64,000 nucleotides of DNA. It comes from Hungatella sp. UBA3048 (GTDB taxonomy: Bacteria > Bacillota > Clostridia > Lachnospirales > Lachnospiraceae). The stretch is taken from positions 310,246 through 374,245 of the forward strand of contig DFCS01000003.1 in NCBI GenBank assembly GCA_002367105.1. Reading direction: 5' to 3'. This document shows positions 25,882 to 33,935 of this stretch, piece after piece. The notes under the pieces are model-generated. The model was not told the DNA's origin. It was given only the letters and a program-made list of their open reading frames with translations, and searched no databases. Both the position numbers and the translations under genes were made by a program. The number at the start of each line of letters is the position of its first letter. Within the stretch, counting starts at the first letter, position 1.

Positions 25882-27294
25882 TTACAGATCTTTCCCGTTG
25901 GTCTTAATGACATTACTGTAAAAATCATAAGATTTTTTTTTCAGGCGTTTGCCTGTACCATTCCCATCATCATCTAAATCCACATAAATGATGCCGTAAC
26001 GCTTGGACATCTGGCCTGTGCCGTTGCTCACAATGTCAATAGGCCCCCACATGGTATATCCGAACAAATCCACTCCATGTTGGATGGCTGTTTTCATTGC
26101 CTTCATATGTTTTTCCAGGTAATCTATCCGGTAATCATCCTTTATATTCCCGACTTCATCTACTTCATCAGTGGCGCCAAGCCCGTTTTCTGCAACGAAT
26201 AACGGCAATTGATACCTATCATATAATTCCTGCAGGGCAAGCCGCAGTCCATCCGGGTCAACGGACCAGCCCCAGCCGGTTTTAGGCAGATAAGGATTGA
26301 CCACTCCTTCAAGGGATTTCGTGTCAATCACCTCTGCAGGCTCCATGGATTCCGCCGATATCACTCGGGAACGGTAATAGCTGAATGATATGAAATCTAT
26401 GGGATAAGACTTAATAATATCCTCGTCCCCCTCCTCCATTTCGATATTTAAATTATTATCTTTGAAGAGCTTCCAGATATAACTTGGGTAGTACCCCCTT
26501 GCCTGAACATCTGAGAAGAAGAATTCCTTACGTTTCTCTTCCTCGGCAGCAAGTACATCAGCCGGATTACAGGTATAAGGATACACTGTTTTGTAGGCGA
26601 TCATAGCTCCCACCAAAGCATCGGGGTCTGTCTCATGTATAAATTTTGTAGCAAGGGCACTTGCCACAAACTGATGATGGGCCGCCTGATACATTTCCTG
26701 TAGTATATTATCAGAATCCGGATAAATTGCAGCAGCATCCCAGCAAATCGGTTTTACGGCCACATTCCCGATTTCATTAAAGGTCAGCCAGTAACTGACC
26801 AGACCTTTGAACTCGTCGACTATGGTCCTGACAAATTTCATATACAAGTCAATGTATACCCGGTTTGCCCAGCTTCCATATTTATCACGCATTGCTAATG
26901 GTGTCTCATAGTGGGAAATGGTAATCATCACTTTCATCCCTAGCCTGCGGCATTCCTCAAACATGCTGCGGTAAAAGTCGATCCCTGCCTGGTTCGGCAT
27001 CTCCTCTTCTCCTGTCGGGAAAATCCGCGTCCAATTAATCGAGGTGCGGAAGATGTTAAAATTGGCATCTGCCATTAATTTCAAATCCTCCTTGTAGGTA
27101 TGGTAAAAATCAATTCCCTTATGGGTTGGGTAATAATCTGCATCACGGCGTATGCCGCCAAAGAAGCCCCGGGCCTTAATATCTGCTGTTGACATTTGTT
27201 TACCAGCCTCCAAGTAGGCTCCTTCCAATTGGTTGGCAGCTACTGCACCTCCCCATAAAAAGCCCTCTCTGAATCCTGTTTCCGGTTTATTCAA
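25882..27294 (-). CDS. 6-phospho-beta-glucosidase, GH1 family
   Basis: A GH1 enzyme of 470-480 residues with FLWGGAVAANQLEGA near the start, the acid/base glutamate in TFNE and the nucleophile in AENGLGA. It hydrolyses imported phospho-beta-glucosides. Two TTG starts are possible: one at 27324 overlapping the EIIA stop, and one at 27294 with GGAGG 8 bases upstream, which I prefer. It is last in the LicT-EIIBC-EIIA-GH1 operon. It resembles the GH1 enzyme at 3001-4437 in motif spacing, but N-terminus and many surface residues differ. Confidence 0.92.
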   Translation of the reverse strand: MNKPETGFREGFLWGGAVAANQLEGAYLEAGKQMSTADIKARGFFGGIRRDADYYPTHKGIDFYHTYKEDLKLMADANFNIFRTSINWTRIFPTGEEEMPNQAGIDFYRSMFEECRRLGMKVMITISHYETPLAMRDKYGSWANRVYIDLYMKFVRTIVDEFKGLVSYWLTFNEIGNVAVKPICWDAAAIYPDSDNILQEMYQAAHHQFVASALATKFIHETDPDALVGAMIAYKTVYPYTCNPADVLAAEEEKRKEFFFSDVQARGYYPSYIWKLFKDNNLNIEMEEGDEDIIKSYPIDFISFSYYRSRVISAESMEPAEVIDTKSLEGVVNPYLPKTGWGWSVDPDGLRLALQELYDRYQLPLFVAENGLGATDEVDEVGNIKDDYRIDYLEKHMKAMKTAIQHGVDLFGYTMWGPIDIVSNGTGQMSKRYGIIYVDLDDDGNGTGKRLKKKSYDFYSNVIKTNGKDL

Positions 27295-27320
27295 AATCCG
27301 TTCCTCCGTTTCAAAATTTA

Positions 27321-27827
27321 TCAAATTGTCCCATTAATCTCATAGTTACCAATTACTGATTTTCCTTTTTGAACACTGCCGTTTGCCCCATAAGCAAAGG
27401 CATATCCATTCTGATTAACCACAATCATCATAACGATAGGATTGTAGCCGTTTTTTTTAATCACATCAATGTCCATATCAACTACTTTTTCTCCAGCCTT
27501 GACCTTGGAATTTACTTCCTTGAAGTACTTATATCCCTTTCCTTTTAAGTTCACAGTATCAATGCCCATATGGACAAGCAATTCAATCCCTTCGGCTGTG
27601 ACCATGCCAAACGCATGTTTTGTGGGAAATATCATGGTGATTTCCCCATCCACTGGAGCTACGATGGATGGTCGCTCCGGAGTGATGGCAACCCCATCCC
27701 CCAGTATCAGGCTGGAAAATGCTTTATCCTGAGTTTCTGACAAATGGCACAATGCTCCTGTTGCAAATGCTACTATTGTTTGCTCATGTTTTTTTTGTGT
27801 AACAAACCATTTATTAAAAATACTCAT
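27321..27827 (-). CDS. PTS glucose-family EIIA
   Basis: A 168-residue free-standing EIIA of the glucose/beta-glucoside family. The two active-site histidines are His71 in TKHAFGM and His86 in LLVHMGIDTV; His86 carries the phosphate. It moves phosphate from HPr to EIIB. It is encoded between EIIBC (11 bases upstream) and GH1. Since the EIIBC at 1494-2936 has lost its own EIIA domain, this protein is the one candidate in the window that could serve it too (inference). Confidence 0.94.
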   Translation of the reverse strand: MSIFNKWFVTQKKHEQTIVAFATGALCHLSETQDKAFSSLILGDGVAITPERPSIVAPVDGEITMIFPTKHAFGMVTAEGIELLVHMGIDTVNLKGKGYKYFKEVNSKVKAGEKVVDMDIDVIKKNGYNPIVMMIVVNQNGYAFAYGANGSVQKGKSVIGNYEINGTI

Positions 27828-27838
27828 ACTCTGCTCAC

Positions 27839-29227
27839 CTACTGTGCCACCGCGGAATCATCAAACCCCAGTATTATGGTTGCCATAACAGATACTGCAA
27901 AGGTCACTCCAATTGCAATTATAATTGCCGCCATAGTATCCATAAAAATAGGGATGGCCAAAATACTGGAATAGCCCAACGTATAGGCTTTTGCTCCCAT
28001 AATTCCTGCTGTCGCTCCCCCGGCGAGGCCACCGGCAACCACTGCATAAAGAGGTTTTTTCAGTCTCAAGTTGATTCCATAAATTGCCGGTTCAGAGACT
28101 CCTGAAACAATTGCACCAATGGCCGCAGAAATTGCCTCTGACCGGAGCTTTTTATTTTTGGTACGGATCGCAACTCCTGCACAGGCACCGCCTTCTGCAA
28201 TATTATGTAAGATCCATGCAGGCCGGAAGAAGTTATCGTAACCGGTATTTGCCAGCAACTCCGTCATTGGGGCCACAAACAGCATATTCATTCCGCCCAT
28301 AACAATAAACGGCCATACTGCTGCCAATAATCCGATTGCAACGCCTCCAGTCACATCGTAAAGTCCCACAAAGATATTTACAATATAATTACCGACAATG
28401 GTTCCTAAAGGAGCCAGGATAACCATGACAATTGGCATAGCCATAGCTAAGGTAAGAAGAGGCGCAAATACGGACCGTAAAACCCCAGGTATCACCCGAT
28501 AAAAAAATTTTTCCAAACGGGCAACCAGTAAAGCTGATAAAATTGCAGGAAGCAAGGTATTGGCATAGCTTATCAGGGTAACGGGTAAACCGAAGATAGT
28601 CACCGGCTGGTCTCCGCCGATCAGCTGGACAAAATTAGGATAAAGCAACATCAATGCCATTGCTATGGCAAACGCCGGGTTAGACTTAAGGGTGCGGGAA
28701 GCACCATAAGCAATAAAGACCGGCATAAAATAAAATGGTACATTGGACATAAAATTAAACATCATATATGTGGTATTAGCAGTCACATCAGGCCAAAAGT
28801 ATGCGCTTAAGCCCAATGCAACCTTCAGCATGCCGGCACCGTATAGTACAGTAATAAACGGAGTTAAAGTAGCTGATAAAAATTGAGTAACCTTTCCCAG
28901 ATAATATCCAAAACCGGAGTTTCTCTTGGGAGCTGCATCCTCCGTATGGTATTCATCTACCTCGTCTTCTGTTTCCAGTCCGTATTTTTTAACTACATAT
29001 TCAAATACCGGAAATAAATTAGGACCTAACACAATCTGATATTGTCCTGAACCATATACTACTCCCAGAACTCCATCTATTTTTTTAATTTCCTCAGTCT
29101 TTGCTTTTTCCACATCTTTTAAAATAAATCGTAGTCTTGTAACACAATGAGTCACACTCTGAACATTTTCTTTTTCACCAATAAGTTTCATAATGGAATC
29201 CGATATTTCTTTCACGTTGACTGCCAT
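27839..29227 (-). CDS. PTS beta-glucoside transporter subunit EIIBC
   Basis: A 462-residue EIIBC: EIIB domain to about residue 85 with phosphocysteine Cys28 in HCVTRLRF, then the EIIC membrane domain with GVSEPAIYGINLR. It lacks a fused EIIA, which is encoded directly downstream. It would import a beta-glucoside and phosphorylate it at C6. The LicT-type antiterminator gene lies 63 bases upstream. No regulatory hairpin occurs in that gap, so control is exerted at the leader before the licT-like gene. Confidence 0.93.
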   Translation of the reverse strand: MAVNVKEISDSIMKLIGEKENVQSVTHCVTRLRFILKDVEKAKTEEIKKIDGVLGVVYGSGQYQIVLGPNLFPVFEYVVKKYGLETEDEVDEYHTEDAAPKRNSGFGYYLGKVTQFLSATLTPFITVLYGAGMLKVALGLSAYFWPDVTANTTYMMFNFMSNVPFYFMPVFIAYGASRTLKSNPAFAIAMALMLLYPNFVQLIGGDQPVTIFGLPVTLISYANTLLPAILSALLVARLEKFFYRVIPGVLRSVFAPLLTLAMAMPIVMVILAPLGTIVGNYIVNIFVGLYDVTGGVAIGLLAAVWPFIVMGGMNMLFVAPMTELLANTGYDNFFRPAWILHNIAEGGACAGVAIRTKNKKLRSEAISAAIGAIVSGVSEPAIYGINLRLKKPLYAVVAGGLAGGATAGIMGAKAYTLGYSSILAIPIFMDTMAAIIIAIGVTFAVSVMATIILGFDDSAVAQ

Positions 29228-29290
29228 AAGCTTCCTCCTTTAAATTATTTATAATGTAAACCGTACTGCGCACATACGATTCCATATCCC

Positions 29291-30130
29291 CTATCTTTTT
29301 AATAATCTTCTGATATGGATGAATAGATAAAGTTTATCATCATCACCCATTTGATATTGGTATTTACTTAGAATATACATTTCAATGTTTTGAACAATTT
29401 CTTGAATCGCGGGAAACTCCAACTCAAATCGTTGAAGTAAGCTATTATTATCATGACTTGCCTCTGAGGAATTTAAAAACACCTTTTTCATAAAGAACTT
29501 TAAATGAATAATAAACCGTGAATAATCAAAGGATTCCATATCAGGCTCTATATGAAGGCTTTCCGTTACTATATTTACCAGATCCCTTACTCCGTACATG
29601 ATCTCAAGAGTCTTTTGGCCTCTTTGGTTACTCGCATTGATTATATGAAAAGCGATGGTACTGGCTTCCTCATAATCCAATTCAATGTTATATTTTTTAT
29701 TGATGATATCCACTAATTCGCATCCGATGGCATACTCTTCCTGATAAAACCTTTTAATCTCTTCGCTGGCTATACTGGGAAACATAATTCCTTCCTTATA
29801 TCTCTCAAGCAGATAATGGATATGATCAGCAAGACTGACCGCCAGGTTTTCATTTAATTTTCGGTCAAGCGATTTTTCTGCATGCTCCACTAACTGCATA
29901 GTGAGCTCGATCCTGTCAAAAGGAATCTCTTCCAATATGGTTACCAGCTTATTTTTTACCTGATTGTTTATTTGAGCAAATATCTTTATGATTTCATCAT
30001 CAGATAAGTTTTCACGGACTTTATGGCGAAATCCGATCCCATTCCCCACAGCGATATACTCCTGATTCTTGCTGTCTACCACAAACACCACGTTGTTATT
30101 AAGTATTTTTACAATTTTCCAACAGCCCAT
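29291..30130 (-). CDS. licT: LicT/BglG family transcriptional antiterminator
   Basis: A 279-residue protein: N-terminal CAT RNA-binding domain (about 1-55, KILNNNVVFVVDSKNQEYI), then PRD1 (about 65-170) and PRD2 (about 175-279). Conserved PRD histidines are visible (VEHAEKSL, SLADHIH, FIIHLKF, FIHIRR). It binds an RNA antiterminator to let polymerase pass a leader terminator when sugar is present, and is switched by PTS phosphorylation. The true start is ATG at 30130, five bases after GGAGGG; the open frame extends upstream through the leader hairpin to 30259, which is not coding. The symbol is by family. Confidence 0.92.
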   Translation of the reverse strand: MGCWKIVKILNNNVVFVVDSKNQEYIAVGNGIGFRHKVRENLSDDEIIKIFAQINNQVKNKLVTILEEIPFDRIELTMQLVEHAEKSLDRKLNENLAVSLADHIHYLLERYKEGIMFPSIASEEIKRFYQEEYAIGCELVDIINKKYNIELDYEEASTIAFHIINASNQRGQKTLEIMYGVRDLVNIVTESLHIEPDMESFDYSRFIIHLKFFMKKVFLNSSEASHDNNSLLQRFELEFPAIQEIVQNIEMYILSKYQYQMGDDDKLYLFIHIRRLLKR

Positions 30131-30150
30131 AATTTCCCTCCGAACGCAAT

Positions 30151-30222
30151 AAAAAAAGGCAAAATCCTTCTTATAGAAAGATTTTGCCCAATTTTTCATA
30201 CGAAATATGGTAACAAGTCTTG
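30151..30222 (-). promoter_or_regulatory. antitermination leader: terminator and overlapping RAT-like antiterminator
   Basis: On the minus strand a 9-bp stem with two further pairs (30188-30180 with 30166-30158) is followed by seven T (30157-30151), a strong terminator placed before the licT-like start. Upstream, 30222-30180 reads as a ribonucleic antiterminator-like unit: ACTTGTTACC at the 5' side and GGGCAAAATC at the 3' side, the latter being also the 5' arm of the terminator. The two structures exclude each other. The middle has a small extra stem (CATA-TATG), making the site longer than the usual 30 bases. Confidence 0.75.
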
Positions 30223-30230
30223 ATATTTGA

Positions 30231-30259
30231 ATTATAGCATACCCTTTGGGATTATGCAA
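30231..30259 (-). promoter_or_regulatory. promoter of the licT-EIIBC-EIIA-GH1 operon
   Basis: On the minus strand TTGCAT (30259-30254), a 17-base spacer and TATAAT (30236-30231) with an upstream TGC extension. The spacer shows a symmetric GCATA...TATGC pattern around CCC/GGG. Transcription would begin near 30224, just ahead of the antiterminator. Confidence 0.75.
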
Positions 30260-30284
30260 ACAATTTCTCTATATATTTTTAAGT

Positions 30285-30365
30285 TTATAAACTCATTTTT
30301 ATTGAATATGCTGCGCCGTATAACATACCGATAGCGCTGCTGTATTCGCCATCTTCCTCATTCAT
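30285..30365 (-). pseudogene. fragment of a GyrI-like (small-molecule-binding) protein gene
   Basis: A 26-codon open stretch right after the second HPr gene reads MNEEDGEYSSAIGMLYGAAY then SIKMSL and stops. This matches the conserved start region of stand-alone GyrI-like small-molecule-binding proteins, in which a GKG-NPNEE block is followed by a helix ending LY-AYTIKM. No ribosome site precedes the ATG, a stop lies just upstream, and the rest of the roughly 200-residue protein is missing. I take it as a leftover of a lost gene. The match is from memory of the family. Confidence 0.45.
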
Positions 30366-30374
30366 TTTACCAAC

Positions 30375-30638
30375 TTAATTAGACAGGTTATTTAATAAAA
30401 AATTTCTCAGATCTTTATATGCCAGTTCTTCGTCTGTGCCGGTCATCTCCACCCTTATGATATCACCGAGTTTAATATTCATCTCCATAATTGCCATCAC
30501 ATCAGAAGCATCGGCAATTTTTCCATCAAGAAAAATCAAAATTTTACTATTATATTTTTTGCTCTCCATTGCCAGCTTTACCGCCGGCCTGGCATGAATA
30601 CCAGATTGCCCCTTAACCGTATAATCAAATGTTTTCAT
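30375..30638 (-). CDS. HPr family phosphocarrier protein with Asp46
   Basis: An 87-residue HPr paralogue from the ATG at 30638 (AGGGTG upstream; an in-frame GTG lies at 30653). His15 in GIHARPA is kept, so it can probably carry phosphate from EI. Aligning on DGK (38-40), Met48, Met51, Ile55 and Gly58 puts Ser45 and Asp46 where standard HPr has Lys45 and Ser46. The regulatory serine is therefore replaced by an acidic residue. It lies 31 bases after the RpiR gene and upstream of the licT leader, so it may be a dedicated or regulatory HPr of this beta-glucoside cluster. Confidence 0.85.
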   Translation of the reverse strand: MKTFDYTVKGQSGIHARPAVKLAMESKKYNSKILIFLDGKIADASDVMAIMEMNIKLGDIIRVEMTGTDEELAYKDLRNFLLNNLSN

Positions 30639-30684
30639 TTTATCACCCTGCACCCCAATGCATATTCAGTAAACTACCCTATTT

Positions 30685-31431
30685 TCAACCCTGTTTCTTC
30701 TGCACCGCCAGCTTAGCCAAAGCTTCCACGATATATACAGCCGGCAACTGGGAGGTTATATCCACCTTCATCTTCTTATAGACCGTCCGTTCCCTCTGGA
30801 TATAATAAGAGATATTGTAATCAGATATCTTGGCCAATGTACTGTTTTTACTGTTGGTAATCGATACTACCGTACTGTTGCACTGCTTAATGATCTCCGA
30901 ATTTTCTATGAGTATGTCCGTTTCCCCTTCCACGGAAAGAATGATAATAATGCTTTCCTTTGGAAACTCCAGATTAATTGGAAACATGGGATTATTTATC
31001 CCTGTGGCAAATATTCCGATATTGCAGAAATACCGGCTGGCATACTCTGCAATAATTCCTGAATTGCCTATTCCCAGAAAAATGATCTGTTTCTTTTCTG
31101 CGATAATATTGGCGATAGACTTAAGCTGTTCATGAAAAGATTCTGTCTCGATCCTTTGGAAAAAATCTAAAATAGAGCTGGAATCAAATCCCTGTTTAAT
31201 TGTCTTTGTCCCCTCCTTCTCCATCTTATATCTGATCTTAAACTCGGAAAATCCATTGCAGTTTACTTTCCTGCAGAACCGGGTAATGGTCGTTGTGGAA
31301 ACATGGGCTTCGTTGGCAAATTCCCGAATGGTCATATAAGGAATCTTCTCACTGTTTTTCAATATGAAATTATAAACCTCATAATCAAGTTCACTAAACT
31401 GGTTCAGTACCTGATTGGTAAACATCATCAT
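30685..31431 (-). CDS. RpiR/MurR family transcriptional regulator
   Basis: A 248-residue regulator with an N-terminal RpiR-type helix-turn-helix (about 1-75; IREFANEAHVSTTTITRFCR) and a SIS sugar-phosphate-binding domain (about 95-235; IIFLGIGNSGIIAEYASRYF). Members sense phosphosugars and repress or activate nearby uptake genes. It is followed by the Asp46 HPr gene in the same direction and lies downstream of the GH4 gene, so the GH4 enzyme or the PTS cluster is the likely target. Confidence 0.9.
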   Translation of the reverse strand: MMMFTNQVLNQFSELDYEVYNFILKNSEKIPYMTIREFANEAHVSTTTITRFCRKVNCNGFSEFKIRYKMEKEGTKTIKQGFDSSSILDFFQRIETESFHEQLKSIANIIAEKKQIIFLGIGNSGIIAEYASRYFCNIGIFATGINNPMFPINLEFPKESIIIILSVEGETDILIENSEIIKQCNSTVVSITNSKNSTLAKISDYNISYYIQRERTVYKKMKVDITSQLPAVYIVEALAKLAVQKKQG

Positions 31432-31598
31432 ATTCCGCTACCGCCTTTTATATTTATTAAGTCAAGCAGATATCCGCAATCCGCGACCTTACTTGATCCG
31501 GTTAAAATCTGATATTCCAATGACTGCTGTAAGTTGTCTTTTTTATATTATCATAAAAGGGTTGTGTTTTCAATGAACAGGATATCTTTAACCACCAA

Positions 31599-31638
31599 AA
31601 GGAGTCATTGCAGCTAACTTAGCATGCAATGACTCCTT
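31599..31638 (-). terminator. terminator of the GH4 gene
   Basis: A perfect 13-bp stem (31599-31611 with 31626-31638) around a 14-base loop, with four T on the minus side. It lies about 35 bases past the GH4 stop. The rest of the gap to the RpiR start (31432-31598) shows nothing I recognise. Confidence 0.75.
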
Positions 31639-31671
31639 ACACAGCCGGAAGTAATAAAAATTATGGAAAAC

Positions 31672-33054
31672 TTAGCTGTTCCTAGCTTCCAAACGATCAA
31701 TCGTCTCTTTGAACTGGGGTAAATGCTCCTTATGAGCGACTAATAACTCATCCAATACCGTCTTGGCAATTTTACCGCTGGGAACCAGAGGATTTATGGT
31801 AAATGCCTGTTGTGCAGTTCCGTAATCACCGGTTACAGCTGCCTTAATGGTAGTTAACTCCATGTCTTTCATTAACTGCAGCAGTCCTCTGCAGGAAGGT
31901 TCAAAGGAACCCCAGGAGATCGGAACCGGACCGCCTGATGTTATGATGCTGCTTACTTCCACTACCACGTCATCGGGCAGATCTGAAATAGCTCCATTAT
32001 TTCTCGTGCTGACTACCATATGGGTACGCTTATCATTATAGATGGAATTAATTAATTCACAGGCAGCATCCGAATAGAAAGCTCCTCCCCGCTTTTCTAA
32101 CTGCGGCGGTTTAATGCTCAGATTCGGATCCTTATACAGTTCGAATAATTCAGCCTCCGTACGTTTTACAAGTTCGGCGCGGGTCTCACCCTTTGCAAAG
32201 GCTTCCAATTCTTCCTTCAGCATGTCATCTGTAATATAATAATATCTGTGGTACATACAGGGGATAATTCCAAGATTCAAAATCTGTTCCGGTAAAAACG
32301 AGATATTGGGGATATTTTGCACTCCCGAATTTGCGCTTGTAAAGCTTTTCAAAGCATTTTTCATATTCTCAACACTGGTATAAGCCTTTTCAAGCACCTC
32401 ATTGGTCCTTTCCTCGCCGGCTTTGTCCCATACCCTGTGCCAGTGAAAATGATTCAGGCCCCCAAAACGAAAGAACAGGTTCTCCTCGTTCTCTTTTAAA
32501 GCTCCTGCTGCTATCTTTCTGCAAAGAATGGGAACATTACATAGACCTACCACCTTATTCCAGTTGCCATAGCGCATAACAGCTTCTGTTACCATGCCGG
32601 AGGGATTTGTAAAATTAACAAGCCATGCATCGGGACACAACTCTTTCATGTCCTCTACAATATCTAAAATGACCGGAATGGTACGGAAGGCTTTGAACAT
32701 GCCTCCGGCGCCATTGGTTTCCTGACCCAGGATTCCGTGGGATAATGGAATTCTTTCATCCTTGATACGTGCATCCAACAGGCCGACACGAAACTGAGTC
32801 GTGACAAAATCTGCATCCTTTAAAGCTTCCCGCCGGTCTAATGTCAGATGGATCTCCCAGTCAAGTCCTGCTGCCTTTACCATACGCTTTGCCAAATTTC
32901 CGACAATCTCAAGCTTTTCTTTTCCTGCTTCAATATCAACCAGCCAGATTTCTTTTATGGGAAGGTCGTCTTTTCTCTTAATAAACCCTTCCATTAATTC
33001 AGGAGTGTAACTGGAACCGCCTCCAATGGTTACAATTTTAATTTTCTTGTTCAT
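31672..33054 (-). CDS. 6-phospho-beta-glucosidase, GH4 family (NAD and metal dependent)
   Basis: A 460-residue family 4 glycosidase. The N-terminal Rossmann motif is VTIGGGSSYTPEL; NPSGMVTEAV, the metal-binding cysteine and histidine in VGLCNVPI and GLNHFHW, and DVVVEVSSII are typical of the phospho-beta-glucosidase branch (LicH/ChbF/BglT). These enzymes use NAD+ and a divalent metal in an oxidation-elimination mechanism. It has its own terminator and an AAAAGGAGGG ribosome site. With two GH1 enzymes in the window, the cell has three phospho-beta-glucosidases here, with probably different linkage or aglycone preference. Confidence 0.93.
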   Translation of the reverse strand: MNKKIKIVTIGGGSSYTPELMEGFIKRKDDLPIKEIWLVDIEAGKEKLEIVGNLAKRMVKAAGLDWEIHLTLDRREALKDADFVTTQFRVGLLDARIKDERIPLSHGILGQETNGAGGMFKAFRTIPVILDIVEDMKELCPDAWLVNFTNPSGMVTEAVMRYGNWNKVVGLCNVPILCRKIAAGALKENEENLFFRFGGLNHFHWHRVWDKAGEERTNEVLEKAYTSVENMKNALKSFTSANSGVQNIPNISFLPEQILNLGIIPCMYHRYYYITDDMLKEELEAFAKGETRAELVKRTEAELFELYKDPNLSIKPPQLEKRGGAFYSDAACELINSIYNDKRTHMVVSTRNNGAISDLPDDVVVEVSSIITSGGPVPISWGSFEPSCRGLLQLMKDMELTTIKAAVTGDYGTAQQAFTINPLVPSGKIAKTVLDELLVAHKEHLPQFKETIDRLEARNS

Positions 33055-33219
33055 ATAAAGCCCTCCTTTTTATATAAAAATTATAATACAAAAAAGAGGG
33101 TAAGAAAACAGAGACGGCTCATCCAGTAACATAACAAACCGTTTAGGTACATGTTTCTTGTAAAAGACACCTTGTATTTTTTCTGCAGGAATTACTTCAA
33201 ATGGGGTTAAATCATATGA

Positions 33220-33903
33220 TTAATTTCCATTTGCTTCCGAAACCATCTGGTCCACAAAAGCCTTGATTTCTTCATCCTTACATCCCTCATAAAAGCAATC
33301 CAGGAATCTTTTAATCATGCATTCCTTTACCATCTGGGGATCCAGGGATTTAAGAGCCTCCAGAAGTGGTTTTGCCACCTGTTTTTTTACCTCAAAAAGA
33401 AGGTTGGCGTTCCTGTTTTGCGCCTCTTTCCTTTCTTCCGGGTATCCCATTCCCTTTGGGGAACCAAATGCCCTGGTGAAAATATTATTTAAGTTAAGCT
33501 CCGCTCCCCAGCCAAAGCCCTTGGCAAAAGGAAGGGACAGGGCATTTCCATTATTGATCTGCAAAAACAGATAGGCATCCGTTGGCTCTATGCAATAGCC
33601 GCATACAACTCCCGGATACATATTTAAGGACATCAATGCTCCCTGTCCCGTGCCGCAGCCGGTAACTACAAAATCAGCCGCCCCTGAGTTTAAAAGAAGG
33701 GCTGCCTGGATGCCTAAATGCAAATAAGTAAGCCTGGGATTTTCCTTGGTGTATGCCTCAGGCACATCCTGGTCTGACAGGGGTTTTTCCATAGCTGTAT
33801 TATATACCTGATACCCCATTGGTTCTGCTACTGATTTTAACTCCTTTAATATAATCCCGTTCTTAGGTGACTGACTGAATTCATTTAATAATGCAATTTT
33901 CAT
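33220..33903 (-). CDS. RpiB/LacA/LacB family sugar-phosphate isomerase (long form)
   Basis: A 227-residue protein of the RpiB/LacAB fold, longer than the common 145-170 residues. The motif VVTGCGTGQGALMSLNMYPG holds the catalytic cysteine region (here Gly-Cys-Gly-Thr-Gly). Characterised relatives isomerise ribose 5-P/ribulose 5-P or galactose 6-P/tagatose 6-P. It is the last gene of the fructose-family PTS operon, 32 bases after the aldo/keto reductase gene. The substrate is likely an aldose phosphate turned into the ketose phosphate for the aldolase upstream (inference). Confidence 0.85.
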   Translation of the reverse strand: MKIALLNEFSQSPKNGIILKELKSVAEPMGYQVYNTAMEKPLSDQDVPEAYTKENPRLTYLHLGIQAALLLNSGAADFVVTGCGTGQGALMSLNMYPGVVCGYCIEPTDAYLFLQINNGNALSLPFAKGFGWGAELNLNNIFTRAFGSPKGMGYPEERKEAQNRNANLLFEVKKQVAKPLLEALKSLDPQMVKECMIKRFLDCFYEGCKDEEIKAFVDQMVSEANGN

Positions 33904-33935
33904 TTGTTTCCATTCCTCTCCATCTGTTTATTTTT

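Noticed and set aside
30131..30259. N-terminal extension of the LicT-type protein
   Set aside because: The extra 43 codons run through the promoter start region and the terminator hairpin; the true ATG at 30130 has GGAGGG and matches the family N-terminus.
33121..33180. possible catabolite-response (cre) site near AAACGGTTT
   Set aside because: The core differs from the cre consensus at a central base and flanks do not match, so it is too weak to list.
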